A stretch of DNA of 64,000 nucleotides from positions 35,089 through 99,088 of the forward strand of contig DATKYQ010000013.1 of the NCBI GenBank assembly GCA_035528415.1, given 5' to 3'. Position 1 is the stretch's first letter, and each line of letters starts with the position of its first letter. This DNA comes from DATKYQ01 sp035528415 (lineage in GTDB: Bacteria; Myxococcota; B64-G9). The notes below the pieces were generated by a model. It worked only from the letters and a program-made list of their open reading frames with translations, did not search any database and was not told where the DNA came from. Of this stretch, positions 49,262 to 59,037 are shown in pieces. A program made the position numbers and the translations under genes.

Positions 49262-52156
49262 ATGGAAAGCTTTGCGCGCTGGGTGATCCGTCATCGATTG
49301 GCCATCGTCGTCATGGTGGCCTTGCTGACGATCGCGGGAATCGTCTCGATTGTGAATTTCTCCAGGGTGGAAAGCGACATCAGCAAATTCCTGCCGCCGG
49401 AAGATCCGGTGGTGATTCGTTTCAACCGGGCCGGCGAGCGCTTCGGCACAGTGGCCGTGGCCATGGTGGCCGTGGAGTCGGACGATCTCTTCAGCAGGCC
49501 GGGGCTCGAACGAATCGAACGCCTGACCGACTCGTTCAAAAAGATCCCGGGTGTTTCGTGGGTAGTCAGTCTGACCAACGTCGACGACGTCAAACAGACC
49601 ATTGTCGACGGTGAAAAGGCCGTCTCGGTACAGGGACTGTTGCCGAACGGCGCCATACCCAAAGACCCCGCAGGCTTAGAGAAGCTACGCACATACGTCT
49701 TGTCACGTGAGCGGCTGGTCGGCACGGTCGTCAGCCAGGACGGCCGGATCGCCAACCTGATTGTAAACATTCGGGCCGATGCTGACAGGGTCGATGTTGC
49801 ACGCGCCCTCGAGAAGACGGCTCGACGGGCAGCGCCGGGCGTGCGCCTGTACTTCTCTGGATTCCCCTTCTGGATGAAAACCATGTCCGACATGATCCTG
49901 GAAGACATGACCCTCCTGGTTCCGATAGTCACATTGGTGATTATCATCATCTTGCTTCTGTCGTTCGGGTCGCTGCGCGGTGTTTTGTTGCCCTTGGCGA
50001 CGGTGCTGATTAGCTCGGTCTGGGCCATGGGGCTGATGGCCGCCCTGGACATTCCCATCACGACTCTTTCGAATACCGTACCGGTGCTGTTGATCGCCCT
50101 GGGCACGGCCTATGCCATACACCTGCTACACCGTTACAACGAAGTCGCAGACGCAAACGCTCCCGGCGATGAGTTGATCGGATCCGCCATGGCCGACGTG
50201 ATGCTGCCGATCTGCATGGCCGGCCTGACAACCGTGATCGGTTTCTTGTCTTTTCTGACATCGAGCCTTGTGTTCATCCGCCAGACCGGGGTGATAGCTG
50301 CCTTCGGTATTTTTTCGGCCATGTTGATCGCCTTGACCTTCCTGCCGGCGGTTTTGTCCTGGCTCAAGCCGCCGAAAGTACAGACTGCCGAACACGGCAA
50401 GATGTTGTCCGGCCCGGCACTCATGGCTAATCGGGCCGGGACTGCAATCATCCGCAGGCCCAGGATGCTGCTGATTATCTCGGCAGTCGTCGCCGTTGCA
50501 GCGGCATCGTTCTTGCCCTCGCTCAATCGGCGCTTCGACATGGTTGCCTACTTTCCAGCCAACAGCGACGTGCGCCGGGCGGATGACATGATGCGCCGCG
50601 AGTTGGGCGGCAATGTCCCTTTGTGGGTGACGGTTGACGGTAATGTGAAAAACGCTTTTACGCTCAAATCGATGCTGTTTGTCGAAAAATTCCTAAGGAC
50701 CATTCCCGGGGTCAACAATGCCAGGTCGATAGCCGGCCTGCTGTCCGAGATAAACTCGGCCATGAACGGACGCTTGGCGATTCCAGACACCAACGCCGGA
50801 GTCGGCAACCTGTGGCTGAACCTCGAAGGCAGGGACATACTCGATCAGCTGGTCTCATCAGACGGCAAGCACAGCTTGATCCAGGCCGTCTGCGACACCG
50901 CCGACACATCGGTGCTGAGAAAAACAGCAAGCAGGGTCGAAGCGTTTTTGCAAAAGCTTCCCCACCGGGCAAGGCTCGTGAATCTCGACTCGGCCGCAGA
51001 GCCCCTGGCCGCCAGTGCCAGGCGCGCGCGGATGCAGCGTACGGCGAAGTTGGCCGCGCTGGACATCGAGTTCAGATTGGGTGGGCAAGATGAGGCGCAC
51101 GCCTTGCCGCCCGTAAAGATCGAGGCATTGATATCAAGGGTCCTGCGATCGAAGCCTGAGACCAAGCCCGAAAGCTTAGCCGGAAAATTCACGACCTTCA
51201 TGTTATCCGATGAATCCGACCTCGAGTTTTCAGATCGGGAGTTGGCGGACAAAGTGGCCCGGGCCGCGGCGAAACTCTTCTCCGGGCGCCGCACCGATCC
51301 CGGGGCGTTGCAAAAGGCAATTCAAACAAACATTCCCGCCGAAATGCTGAGTGCGGACCCCGAAGCGGCCGATTACCTGGCCAAGTCGTTGTGGTTGCTG
51401 GGCCGCGAGATCGATAGCGAAAACCAGGAGGAGATGCTGCTCTCCGAGCTGCTTCACGCCTTGCCGCCGGAAGCTGCACATAACCGCCGCCTGCGAGAAG
51501 ATCTCAGGGGCGACATTTCCGAGTTGAACGACGGGCTTGTCTACCTGCCTCTCGAAGCATCCGAGAATGCGAATACGGCCGAGGTGCAAAGCCTGCAATT
51601 TCAGCAGACGGGCATGCACTTGATCTCGGTGAACGTAGACAATCGTATCATATTCAGCCAGTTGTCCTCGCTGGGCCTGGCGGCGCTGATGGCCACGATC
51701 CTGTTGATGATCCAGTTTCGTTCGTTCGCGGCCGGCCTGCTGGGCATGATTCCGATGCTGCTGACGTTGCTGGTCAACTTCGGCGTGATGGGGGCCTTCA
51801 AGATCGACCTCGAGCCCGCCAGCGTGTTAATCGCTTCAATGGTCGTCGGAGTGGGCATCGACTACACCATTCATTTCATGTCGCGCACCAGGCTGGAGAT
51901 GATCAGGCGCGGCGAGATGGCGGGTGCTCTGGAGGTGACTATGCGCACGGCCGGGCGCGCGATTATGATAAACGCGCTGACGGTTGCCGGCGGTCAGCTT
52001 GTGTTTTTGGCAGGTCAGATGGTTCCGCTGAAGACTTTCGGCGTGCTGCTGGCGCTGGCAATGCTGATAAGCGCCTTGACCTCGGTGATCGTCATGCCGG
52101 CCATCCTGATGCTCGCCAAACCGAGGTTTATCGCAGGGGGTAAACCAGGCGCCTAA
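49262..52156 (+). CDS. RND (MMPL-type) exporter
   Basis: The 964-residue protein has the two-fold RND plan: an N-terminal helix (HRLAIVVMVALLTIAGIVSI), a first periplasmic loop, six helices, a second large loop (about 410-795) and six C-terminal helices. The last six include ASVLIASMVVGVGIDYTIHFM, the SSD-like signature of MMPL proteins that move lipids. No separate adaptor protein is encoded; the LolA-like protein upstream may serve that function. The stop overlaps a convergent gene by 4 nt. The substrate is likely a lipid or lipoprotein, inferred. Confidence 0.88.
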   Translation: MESFARWVIRHRLAIVVMVALLTIAGIVSIVNFSRVESDISKFLPPEDPVVIRFNRAGERFGTVAVAMVAVESDDLFSRPGLERIERLTDSFKKIPGVSWVVSLTNVDDVKQTIVDGEKAVSVQGLLPNGAIPKDPAGLEKLRTYVLSRERLVGTVVSQDGRIANLIVNIRADADRVDVARALEKTARRAAPGVRLYFSGFPFWMKTMSDMILEDMTLLVPIVTLVIIIILLLSFGSLRGVLLPLATVLISSVWAMGLMAALDIPITTLSNTVPVLLIALGTAYAIHLLHRYNEVADANAPGDELIGSAMADVMLPICMAGLTTVIGFLSFLTSSLVFIRQTGVIAAFGIFSAMLIALTFLPAVLSWLKPPKVQTAEHGKMLSGPALMANRAGTAIIRRPRMLLIISAVVAVAAASFLPSLNRRFDMVAYFPANSDVRRADDMMRRELGGNVPLWVTVDGNVKNAFTLKSMLFVEKFLRTIPGVNNARSIAGLLSEINSAMNGRLAIPDTNAGVGNLWLNLEGRDILDQLVSSDGKHSLIQAVCDTADTSVLRKTASRVEAFLQKLPHRARLVNLDSAAEPLAASARRARMQRTAKLAALDIEFRLGGQDEAHALPPVKIEALISRVLRSKPETKPESLAGKFTTFMLSDESDLEFSDRELADKVARAAAKLFSGRRTDPGALQKAIQTNIPAEMLSADPEAADYLAKSLWLLGREIDSENQEEMLLSELLHALPPEAAHNRRLREDLRGDISELNDGLVYLPLEASENANTAEVQSLQFQQTGMHLISVNVDNRIIFSQLSSLGLAALMATILLMIQFRSFAAGLLGMIPMLLTLLVNFGVMGAFKIDLEPASVLIASMVVGVGIDYTIHFMSRTRLEMIRRGEMAGALEVTMRTAGRAIMINALTVAGGQLVFLAGQMVPLKTFGVLLALAMLISALTSVIVMPAILMLAKPRFIAGGKPGA

Positions 52157-52659
52157 TGTTTCTTCCCGGCGCGCTTGTGCCTTGCTTTTCGCGAGTTGAA
52201 GCTCATCGGGTAGCGGCCGATCTCTTGGCCTTCGATCTTGATCGCAAAGTAGTAGATGCCGGCCGCGGGGATCTTCAGGTGGTCCCAGTCGACGGCCTGG
52301 CTGACCTGGCCCACTTTACCCAGATCCAGCACCCCGTCCACATGCTGCAGCCTGTCGCCGGCCTTGTCGACAATCGAGAAGACGAAATCGACCTCACCGC
52401 TGGTGGTCGGCGACGAGATGGTTGTACAGGACTCGAAATGGGGAATCTCGGCCGGAAAACCGGGCAGCTGCCAGGCTTTCAGTGAAACTCCCCCGGCCGC
52501 ACGGCAATGACCTTCCTTGTCGAAGCTCACGCCCTGCGCGAAAAGCTGGCTTGTAATTTTGAAGACCGGAGTTGACTTCTTCTTTGGCTCGTCGTCGGCG
52601 CTCACTTGGGGAATGGCTGCAAACAGTATAAGGGCCATGATAAGTCTAGCTGTCATCAT
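52153..52659 (-). CDS. Small secreted protein of unknown function
   Basis: The N-terminus (LIMALILFAAIPQVSA) is a signal peptide. The mature part of about 145 residues contains two Cys (GHCRAAGG, ESCTTISS) that could form a disulfide, beta-strand-rich sequence with an Ig-like pattern (IPAAGIYYFAIKIEGQEIG) and a basic Lys/Arg/His-rich tail. No family was recognised. The ATG at 52659 has GGAGG four bases upstream; the frame continues upstream to 52854 without support. Confidence 0.7.
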   Translation of the reverse strand: MMTARLIMALILFAAIPQVSADDEPKKKSTPVFKITSQLFAQGVSFDKEGHCRAAGGVSLKAWQLPGFPAEIPHFESCTTISSPTTSGEVDFVFSIVDKAGDRLQHVDGVLDLGKVGQVSQAVDWDHLKIPAAGIYYFAIKIEGQEIGRYPMSFNSRKARHKRAGKKH

Positions 52660-52737
52660 TGCACCTCCAATTTGTTTGTGCCACAATCCGGCTGTGATTT
52701 CAAAAAGTAGTTTTCCTGCGGGGCAGGGGAGGCTCGC

Positions 52738-53376
52738 TTGAGTAAGTGGACGCTTTTGGAATACGGTTCCAGGGAGATGCTTTCGAAAAGCATCGAAGAT
52801 CGGGAGAACCTTGTTCTTTTTTATCCGGCCATCGGTCAGATGCGGGCAGGGCACCTTGTGGATCTGGACATTGCTGTCGGGGACATGAACGTGCTCTTCC
52901 CCATGCGGGCTACCGTGATTGCCAGGCGCACGCGCCCGCGCGGAACCAGCAAGCCCCGCGGCGTGTACCTGGAAGTCATAGCGGAAGACAGGGGGCGTTT
53001 CGGCAAGTTATGCGAGTTCGCCGACGGGCTCTGGGAGCCCGGCGTGCGCCGGTCTTCGCCGCGCCTGAGAACCGAGTTTAGGGCCAGTTATTACATTCCT
53101 AAAAGCTATCACACGGGTACTATTCAGAATATTTGCGTCGAGGGACTCTTCCTGCGCACGGATGGCCCGCTATTGGGCGTCGGCCAGGGGCTGTTCGTCA
53201 AGATCAAGCCTTCGGGTCTCTCGTCCTGGCTGGGGTTGGAATGCAGGGTTTGCTGGATCGACCCCGTCGAAAGCCGTCAGGGAATGGGCCTTTATTGTTT
53301 CGGGCCCAAGAGGGGGCTGCGCCGACTTGCGGTCCTGGCTTCCAGCACCAGGCGAAAGATGACCTTGCGAACTTAG
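52738..53376 (+). CDS. PilZ-like protein with N-terminal YcgR-like segment
   Basis: The C-terminal half has the PilZ RxxxR motif (RSSPR at about residue 105). The second motif reads N-I-C-V-E-G, so the usual Ser is Cys and the Asn and Gly are kept. Binding of c-di-GMP is therefore possible but not certain. The first 100 residues resemble the PilZN/YcgR-N fold (VDLDIAVGDMNVLFPMRATV). The start is TTG at 52738 with GGGGAGG five bases upstream. It may read the c-di-GMP made by the cyclase at 41874, but no physical link is seen. Confidence 0.72.
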   Translation: MSKWTLLEYGSREMLSKSIEDRENLVLFYPAIGQMRAGHLVDLDIAVGDMNVLFPMRATVIARRTRPRGTSKPRGVYLEVIAEDRGRFGKLCEFADGLWEPGVRRSSPRLRTEFRASYYIPKSYHTGTIQNICVEGLFLRTDGPLLGVGQGLFVKIKPSGLSSWLGLECRVCWIDPVESRQGMGLYCFGPKRGLRRLAVLASSTRRKMTLRT

Positions 53377-53413
53377 GGGTGAAACTTTTCAAAAATACCT
53401 TTTGGAGGCGAAG

Positions 53414-54499
53414 ATGAAAAAGGTGATTGTTGCCGGACTTTCTTTGTTGATGCTTTTTGCCGGCTGTACGAAATCCAAGTATGATAAACTTGCCGACGCT
53501 TCCGAGGCAGACAAGAAGGCGGCCGTCGAGTTGTGGAATAACTATCGTGCGGCGCTGGGCGAACGCGACGTCGGCAAGGATCCTGTCAGGCTAGCCCACT
53601 TCTTTTCGGGGCCTTTGCTTGCCAGCCTGACAGAGGCCGATTTCAGCGCGCACATCAATAAGTGCCTCGGGCGCACGAGGGCCGGCGCTTTTTCTAACGT
53701 CAAGGTCGTATCGCTCAAGAACTCCGCGGACGGTTTCTTGATGATACTCGACTCCAGGGCGGGCGAGGCGGCCATCCCGCTTGTGCGGAAGGGAAAGTGG
53801 ATGAAGTTCTCCGAGTTGTCGGCATCTACCGGCGACTGGACGTCCGAACCGAAGGCAGGCCCGACCGCAATGCCCAGGGACAAGTCGCTGCTTTACATCA
53901 TGATGGTAATGAAGAACGAGCAGGCTCCTATAACAGACAGGCTGCGGGCCGCCGTCGGCCTGGCAAAAAAGAAATATCGCCGACAAATCATCGCCAACCA
54001 GAAGACGGTGAGCAATCCCATTGTCAGGCTGGGTCTGGGCCTGGCCAGGGTCAAGATCGACGGTTCGGATGAGTCCTTCATCCGCAATTTCCCGACCGCT
54101 GCGGCCGGCCTCGAAGCCTTGCAACAGGCCGATAAGGACATTTTCGAAGAGATGCTGGTCAAGCTGACCAACATGGGCTCGATGATCGAGGATCCGCCCG
54201 CGAACGAGGTGCTTTACAAGGTCGCGGCCGGAGCGCCCGACTCGATGCGCCTGCGTATGGGCAAGGCACTCTACACGCTGGCCGAAGCCGGCCCACCAAG
54301 GTTCGCAAACGCTATCAGGAACGTGGCCAAGGACATGCGGGCGGATAAGTCACTCAAGATCTACCTTGAGGAAGTCAAGCGCCGCGGCGGCAAGGCTCCA
54401 AAAATGTTGAAATTTCTGGGCAAGTTTTCCAGGATTGGAGAGCCGGCCGAGAGGAAGCTTTGCAGGGAGTTGGCTGCACAAATCAACAAATCTAGATAG
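53414..54499 (+). CDS. Lipoprotein of unknown function, helical
   Basis: A lipoprotein signal (VIVAGLSLLMLFAGC, Cys18) precedes about 340 residues. The first half (FFSGPLLASLTEADF, FLMILDSRAGEAAIPLVRKGKWMKF) is alpha/beta, resembling NTF2-like lipoproteins. The second half is helical with repeated motifs (LLYIMMVMKNEQ, FANAIRNVAKDM). No catalytic motif was recognised. GGAGG lies 5 nt upstream of the ATG at 53414. It is 38 nt downstream of the PilZ gene and probably co-transcribed. Confidence 0.7.
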   Translation: MKKVIVAGLSLLMLFAGCTKSKYDKLADASEADKKAAVELWNNYRAALGERDVGKDPVRLAHFFSGPLLASLTEADFSAHINKCLGRTRAGAFSNVKVVSLKNSADGFLMILDSRAGEAAIPLVRKGKWMKFSELSASTGDWTSEPKAGPTAMPRDKSLLYIMMVMKNEQAPITDRLRAAVGLAKKKYRRQIIANQKTVSNPIVRLGLGLARVKIDGSDESFIRNFPTAAAGLEALQQADKDIFEEMLVKLTNMGSMIEDPPANEVLYKVAAGAPDSMRLRMGKALYTLAEAGPPRFANAIRNVAKDMRADKSLKIYLEEVKRRGGKAPKMLKFLGKFSRIGEPAERKLCRELAAQINKSR

Positions 54500-54541
54500 G
54501 GCCTTGCCAATAGTCGATTTTTCCTGCCGCAATAGTGTAAT

Positions 54542-57001
54542 ATGAGAGCCATGAATGCCTTAGTGTCGAGAGCGACCATTATGCTTGCTGCGGCCGTGCT
54601 GCTTTTCGCGGCGGGCTGTTCGTCAGAAAAAACTCCCGGGTCCGATCCTGCAAAATGCCTGGCGGGTGAACGCCGGGATCCTGCTTCGCAGAAATGCGTC
54701 GCTAGCGGCTGCCTGGCCGACTACCAGTGCAGCGACGGGAATCCCTGCAACGGTGGCGAGGAATGTGTTGATTATGCCTGCCGTCCGGCCAGCGGCGCAA
54801 TCATTCCCAACTGCGACGACGCTGTTGAATGCACCCGGGATAACTGCAACAACCAGGCTGGAAAATGCGTCCACTTCGAAGACAACTCTGTGTGCAAGGA
54901 GTGGGAATGGTGTTCCGCGGACACGGGATGCACTCCCATTGCCTGTGCCGTCGATGGCGATTGCGATGACGGTCTATACTGCGACGGTTACGAGAGATGC
55001 GTGGCGGGTGTCTGCCAGGCCGCCGAGGACGTCGAATGCGACGATCACATTGATTGCACCGGCGATTCGTGCGACGAAAGCACGGATGGCTGCCAGTACA
55101 CGCCCGAGCACTGGCGTTGTCTGGGCGACAAGGTTTGCCTGCCGGGAGAGGGTGGATGCGTGATCAAGCCCTGCTCGCTGGATTGGGAGTGCGACGACGA
55201 GATCTACTGTAACGGCGAGGAGAAGTGCCAGGCTGAAAAGTGTGTCGGTACGACTGCGGCCGATGCTCGTGTCTGCGATGACGGAGTTGACTGTACCCTC
55301 GACATCTGCCGAGAACAAACCGACAAATGCGACAATTTGCCCGACGACAGAAAATGTGATGACGGCCTATACTGTAACGGTCCAGAAACTTGCGACACCA
55401 ATGCTGATTGCCGACCGGGGATCCCGCCAAACTGCGATGACGGTCTGATCTGCACACTCGACTCGTGCAACGAAGATGCAAACCAATGCCAGGTAATCCC
55501 GGACAGCAGCTTGTGCCAACCGTGGCAACATTGCGATGCGGCTGCAGATTGCGTCGATAACACCCGCTGCGACAGCAACACCGATTGTCCGCCAGGCACT
55601 CACTGCAGCAGCGGCTTTTGTCTGGGGATGGCAGACGGCATGCCCACAGGCGATGGAGACGATGGGGGAGCCGAGACAGATGACGGTATGGGAGATCCCG
55701 GCTACGATGCCGGGCAGGACGATGGAGGCTATGACGCCGGGCAGGACGATGGAGGCTATGACGCCGGGCAGGACGATGGAGGCTACGATGCCGGGCAGGA
55801 CGATGGAGGCTACGATGCCGGGCAGGAGGATGGGGGCTACGACGCAGGGCAGGACGGGGGAGACGATCATTACTGCTCAGACGGCGCCAGACGGGATTGT
55901 ATCGTAGAAGGGCAGAATGGAGAATGCTCCCGGGGCACGCAGATCTGCACTAACTCCCAATGGGGCAGTTGCGAACCACTTTTCACCGCCAGCAACGAAG
56001 TCTGCGACAGCAAGGACAACGACTGCGACAGCTATACGGATGAGAACGCCGATCGATCGGACACCGTCTGCGGCTGCATGACCGTTTGTGAAAATGACAA
56101 TAATTGCCCTTCGGGCGAGACGTGCCTCGCTGATCCTGCTGTGGGCGATTTCTGCGTCTTGCATTGCCAGGGGGACGGTCAGACGAACGAATGCAGCCCC
56201 AATCAGTTCGGCCAGGCACGTGTTTGCGTGGCATCGGCGTTGCCTGTGGGCAGCTTCTGCGCCTGCATGCCCAACTGCCCGCAACCATGCCACAACGACC
56301 AGGAGTGTTTCAGCTACGGCCTTACAACTTGTGGCACTGGGCAAAACTGCACCGCCGACTGCTCGGAGGACAAGCAGTGTCCTTACCCTTACATCTGCGA
56401 TGTAGATAAATGCCATTGCGGCAACCTGCCTGACGACTGCCTGACATGTTCAGAACCGGACGATTGTCCGTTGCCAGAGAGCGGTGACTTCGCCGAGTGC
56501 CTGAACAACCGGTGTGATTATGATTGCGACAACGCCTCCGATTGTCCTTTGGCAGGTCAGACGTACTGCAATATCAGCAAGAAATGCGCCTGCGTTCCGG
56601 AAATACACTGCCTGTGGTGTGAAACGTTTTACGAGATCTGTGATCTCTTCGACATGCTGTGCACAAGCTTCACCGACCCGCTTGGCTTCCAATTGCCCAT
56701 CGAGATTTGTTCTGCGAATTGTTCACAGGACAACGAGTGCCCCCTTGGATGGCTGTGCTGGAAACAGAATTCGGATGATTCTGTCGGCTGGTGCATCGAG
56801 CGAGGCTGCCTGTGTACGGAAACGACCTGTAATCCGCCTTTCACTGACGTTTGCGGCCCGTTGGGGCTCGAATGCCTAAAGGATCAAAACGAGCAAAACT
56901 TCTGTTCCAGATATTGCGACCAGAATGTGGACTGCCCGCCGGGATTTTTTTGTGATAGCCAGACGGCCGGCGGCCAGAGCCTGTGCCGCTGCGGGAAGTG
57001 A
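54542..57001 (+). CDS. Cys-rich lipoprotein with GYDAGQDDG repeats
   Basis: A lipoprotein signal (LAAAVLLFAAGC) starts a protein rich in disulfide-type Cys units (CAVDGDCDDGLYC, CSLDWECDD). Residues 387-440 are six perfect or near-perfect copies of GYDAGQDDG (nine residues, 27 nt each). The second half has further Cys-rich blocks (e.g. CDSKDNDCDSYTDENADRSD) that resemble the MopE-type metal-binding pattern. It is probably a surface protein, perhaps Ca-binding. The ATG at 54542 has no clear ribosome site; ATG 54551 with GAG nearby is possible. Repeats of this kind vary in copy number between strains. Confidence 0.75.
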   Translation: MRAMNALVSRATIMLAAAVLLFAAGCSSEKTPGSDPAKCLAGERRDPASQKCVASGCLADYQCSDGNPCNGGEECVDYACRPASGAIIPNCDDAVECTRDNCNNQAGKCVHFEDNSVCKEWEWCSADTGCTPIACAVDGDCDDGLYCDGYERCVAGVCQAAEDVECDDHIDCTGDSCDESTDGCQYTPEHWRCLGDKVCLPGEGGCVIKPCSLDWECDDEIYCNGEEKCQAEKCVGTTAADARVCDDGVDCTLDICREQTDKCDNLPDDRKCDDGLYCNGPETCDTNADCRPGIPPNCDDGLICTLDSCNEDANQCQVIPDSSLCQPWQHCDAAADCVDNTRCDSNTDCPPGTHCSSGFCLGMADGMPTGDGDDGGAETDDGMGDPGYDAGQDDGGYDAGQDDGGYDAGQDDGGYDAGQDDGGYDAGQEDGGYDAGQDGGDDHYCSDGARRDCIVEGQNGECSRGTQICTNSQWGSCEPLFTASNEVCDSKDNDCDSYTDENADRSDTVCGCMTVCENDNNCPSGETCLADPAVGDFCVLHCQGDGQTNECSPNQFGQARVCVASALPVGSFCACMPNCPQPCHNDQECFSYGLTTCGTGQNCTADCSEDKQCPYPYICDVDKCHCGNLPDDCLTCSEPDDCPLPESGDFAECLNNRCDYDCDNASDCPLAGQTYCNISKKCACVPEIHCLWCETFYEICDLFDMLCTSFTDPLGFQLPIEICSANCSQDNECPLGWLCWKQNSDDSVGWCIERGCLCTETTCNPPFTDVCGPLGLECLKDQNEQNFCSRYCDQNVDCPPGFFCDSQTAGGQSLCRCGK
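55700..55861 (+). repeat. Six-copy 27-nt in-frame tandem repeat
   Basis: Six 27-nt units (55700, 55727, 55754, 55781, 55808, 55835) encode GYDAGQDDG or close variants. The first four encode identical residues and differ only at synonymous positions; the last two vary (Asp to Glu and Asp to Gly). This suggests a linker that changes in length by slippage or recombination. Confidence 0.9.
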
Positions 57002-57115
57002 TCTCCGGTCGCGACGCCCCCTTGACATTCGTGAATACAGAACAATCTTCCCTATAGTGATCGGTAATCCGGGCCGGGGAACCCGGGGGACAAGAAATGA
57101 CAAGGGAGGTGTGTA

Positions 57116-59014
57116 ATGTCCAAGGTTATCGGAATTGATTTGGGTACGACCAACAGCGTTGTGGCTGTTATGGAGTCGGGCGAGCCGAAGATTATCATCA
57201 ACGAGGAAGGCGCGCGCACTACACCCAGCGTCGTCTCGATCAGCAAGGACGGCGAGCGGGTGGTCGGCCAGGTGGCCAAGCGCCAGGCGGTCACTAATCC
57301 TGAGAGCACGATCCTGTCGATCAAGCGCTTCATGGGCAGGCGCCACTCCGAGGTGGCCAGCGAAGAGCAAAGCGTTCCTTACAAGGTACTGGCCGGGAAA
57401 GATCAGATGGCCGAGGTGGAGATCCGCGGCAAGCGCTATCGACCGCAGGAGATCTCGGCCATGACTTTAAGGAAGCTCAAGGCCTCGGCCGAGGCCTACC
57501 TGGGAGAAAAAGTGACCCAGGCGGTGATCACCGTACCGGCTTACTTCAACGATGCCCAGCGCCAGGCCACCAAGGATGCCGGGGAGATTGCCGGGCTGGA
57601 TGTCAAGCGCATCATCAACGAGCCGACCGCAGCGGCCCTGGCCTACGGCATGGACAAGAACAAAGACCAGAAGATCGCCGTCTTCGATTTCGGCGGCGGA
57701 ACATTCGATATCTCGGTTCTCGAGGTGGGCGAGAAGGTCGTCGAGGTGCTCTCGACCAACGGTGACACCCATCTTGGCGGCGACGACATCGACGAGGTTC
57801 TGGTTCGCTACCTGGCCGCCGAGTTCAAGAAAGACCAGGGCATCGACGTGCTGGGTGACAAGATGGTCATGCAGCGCCTGAAAGAGGCGGCCGAGAAGGC
57901 CAAGGTCGAGCTGTCCAGCACCAATGAAACGGAGATTAACCTGCCTTTCCTGACGGCGGATCAGAACGGCCCCAAGCACATGAACCTGAAGTTGACCCGC
58001 GCCAGGCTCGAGGAGTTGATGGAGCCGATCATCGAGCGCTGCCGCGCCCCGTCAGAGCAAGCGCTCACGGACGCCGGCCTGTCCGCCTCGGAAGTCGACG
58101 AGGTGGTACTTGTGGGCGGCTCCACGCGGATTCCTCGCGTGCAGGAGCTGGTCAAACAGCTTTTCAAGCGAGAACCCCATCGCGGGGTCAACCCGGACGA
58201 AGTGGTTGCCATGGGCGCCGCGGTGCAGGGCGCCGTGCTGACAGGCGATTATTCCGATGTCCTCTTGCTGGACGTTACGCCGCTTTCGCTGGGAGTCGAG
58301 ACACTCGGCGGCGTGATGACAAAGTTGATCGAGCGCAACAGCACCATCCCGGCCAGGAAATCCGAGATGTTCTCGACGGCCTCCGACGGACAGACATCTG
58401 TCGACGTCCATGTCTTGCAGGGCGAGCGCTCCATGGCGGCGGACAACCGCAGCCTGGGCCGCTTCAAGCTCGACGGTATTGCGCCGGCGCCGCAAGGGAC
58501 GCCACAGATCGAGGTTGCTTTCGATATCGATGCCAACGGCATCGTCAATGTCTCCGCGACCGACAAGGCCACAGGCCGTGAGCAGCATATCACCATCAGC
58601 GGGGGCGGAGGCCTGAGCAAGGAAGAAATCGATAAGTCCCTGCATGACGCCGAACGCTATGCCGGCGACGATCAAAAGCGGCGCGAGTCGGTGCAGCTCA
58701 GGAACGAGGCCGACCAGACCTCGCATGAGATCAGGCGCATAATGAACGACAACAAGGAGCGCCTGGATACGGATACCCTGGATGCGATTGGCCAGAAGAT
58801 CGAGCAGGTCGAGCACTTGAAGGATTCCGACGACCTGGGCGGCCTGCGTTCGGCGCTGGAAGAGCTGAAGACCGTGGCGCAGAGAATGGGAGAAGTGCTT
58901 TACGGCAATCAAAATGGGGGTCATCAGGAATATTCCCGCCCCGAGACTGAGACGGCGAGACCCGGAAGCCATGGGGGAGACGACGTCATTGAGGCGGAAT
59001 TCAGCGAACACTAA
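57116..59014 (+). CDS. dnaK: Hsp70 chaperone DnaK
   Basis: The 632-residue protein has all Hsp70 landmarks: GIDLGTTNSVVAV at residue 5, VFDFGGGTFDISVLEVG, VGGSTRIPRVQELV, the linker (DVLLLDVTPLSLGVET) and a substrate-binding domain. It hydrolyses ATP while refolding proteins with a J-protein and GrpE. GGGAGGTG lies just upstream. The adjacent J-protein (59156) and MerR-like gene (60080) form a heat-shock-type module; grpE is not present. The C-terminal tail (GGDDVIEAEFSEH) keeps the acidic EEVD-like end typical of bacterial DnaK. This may be one of several DnaK copies. Confidence 0.95.
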   Translation: MSKVIGIDLGTTNSVVAVMESGEPKIIINEEGARTTPSVVSISKDGERVVGQVAKRQAVTNPESTILSIKRFMGRRHSEVASEEQSVPYKVLAGKDQMAEVEIRGKRYRPQEISAMTLRKLKASAEAYLGEKVTQAVITVPAYFNDAQRQATKDAGEIAGLDVKRIINEPTAAALAYGMDKNKDQKIAVFDFGGGTFDISVLEVGEKVVEVLSTNGDTHLGGDDIDEVLVRYLAAEFKKDQGIDVLGDKMVMQRLKEAAEKAKVELSSTNETEINLPFLTADQNGPKHMNLKLTRARLEELMEPIIERCRAPSEQALTDAGLSASEVDEVVLVGGSTRIPRVQELVKQLFKREPHRGVNPDEVVAMGAAVQGAVLTGDYSDVLLLDVTPLSLGVETLGGVMTKLIERNSTIPARKSEMFSTASDGQTSVDVHVLQGERSMAADNRSLGRFKLDGIAPAPQGTPQIEVAFDIDANGIVNVSATDKATGREQHITISGGGGLSKEEIDKSLHDAERYAGDDQKRRESVQLRNEADQTSHEIRRIMNDNKERLDTDTLDAIGQKIEQVEHLKDSDDLGGLRSALEELKTVAQRMGEVLYGNQNGGHQEYSRPETETARPGSHGGDDVIEAEFSEH

Positions 59015-59037
59015 ACAAGGTAATGCAGGCAGGTCTT

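Noticed and set aside
55700..55861. CRISPR array
   Set aside because: The units are adjacent without spacers and lie in a coding frame.
57022..57058. Promoter upstream of dnaK (TTGACA with TATAGT)
   Set aside because: The spacing of 25 nt is too long for sigma-70, and no heat-shock sigma consensus or CIRCE/HAIR site was found.
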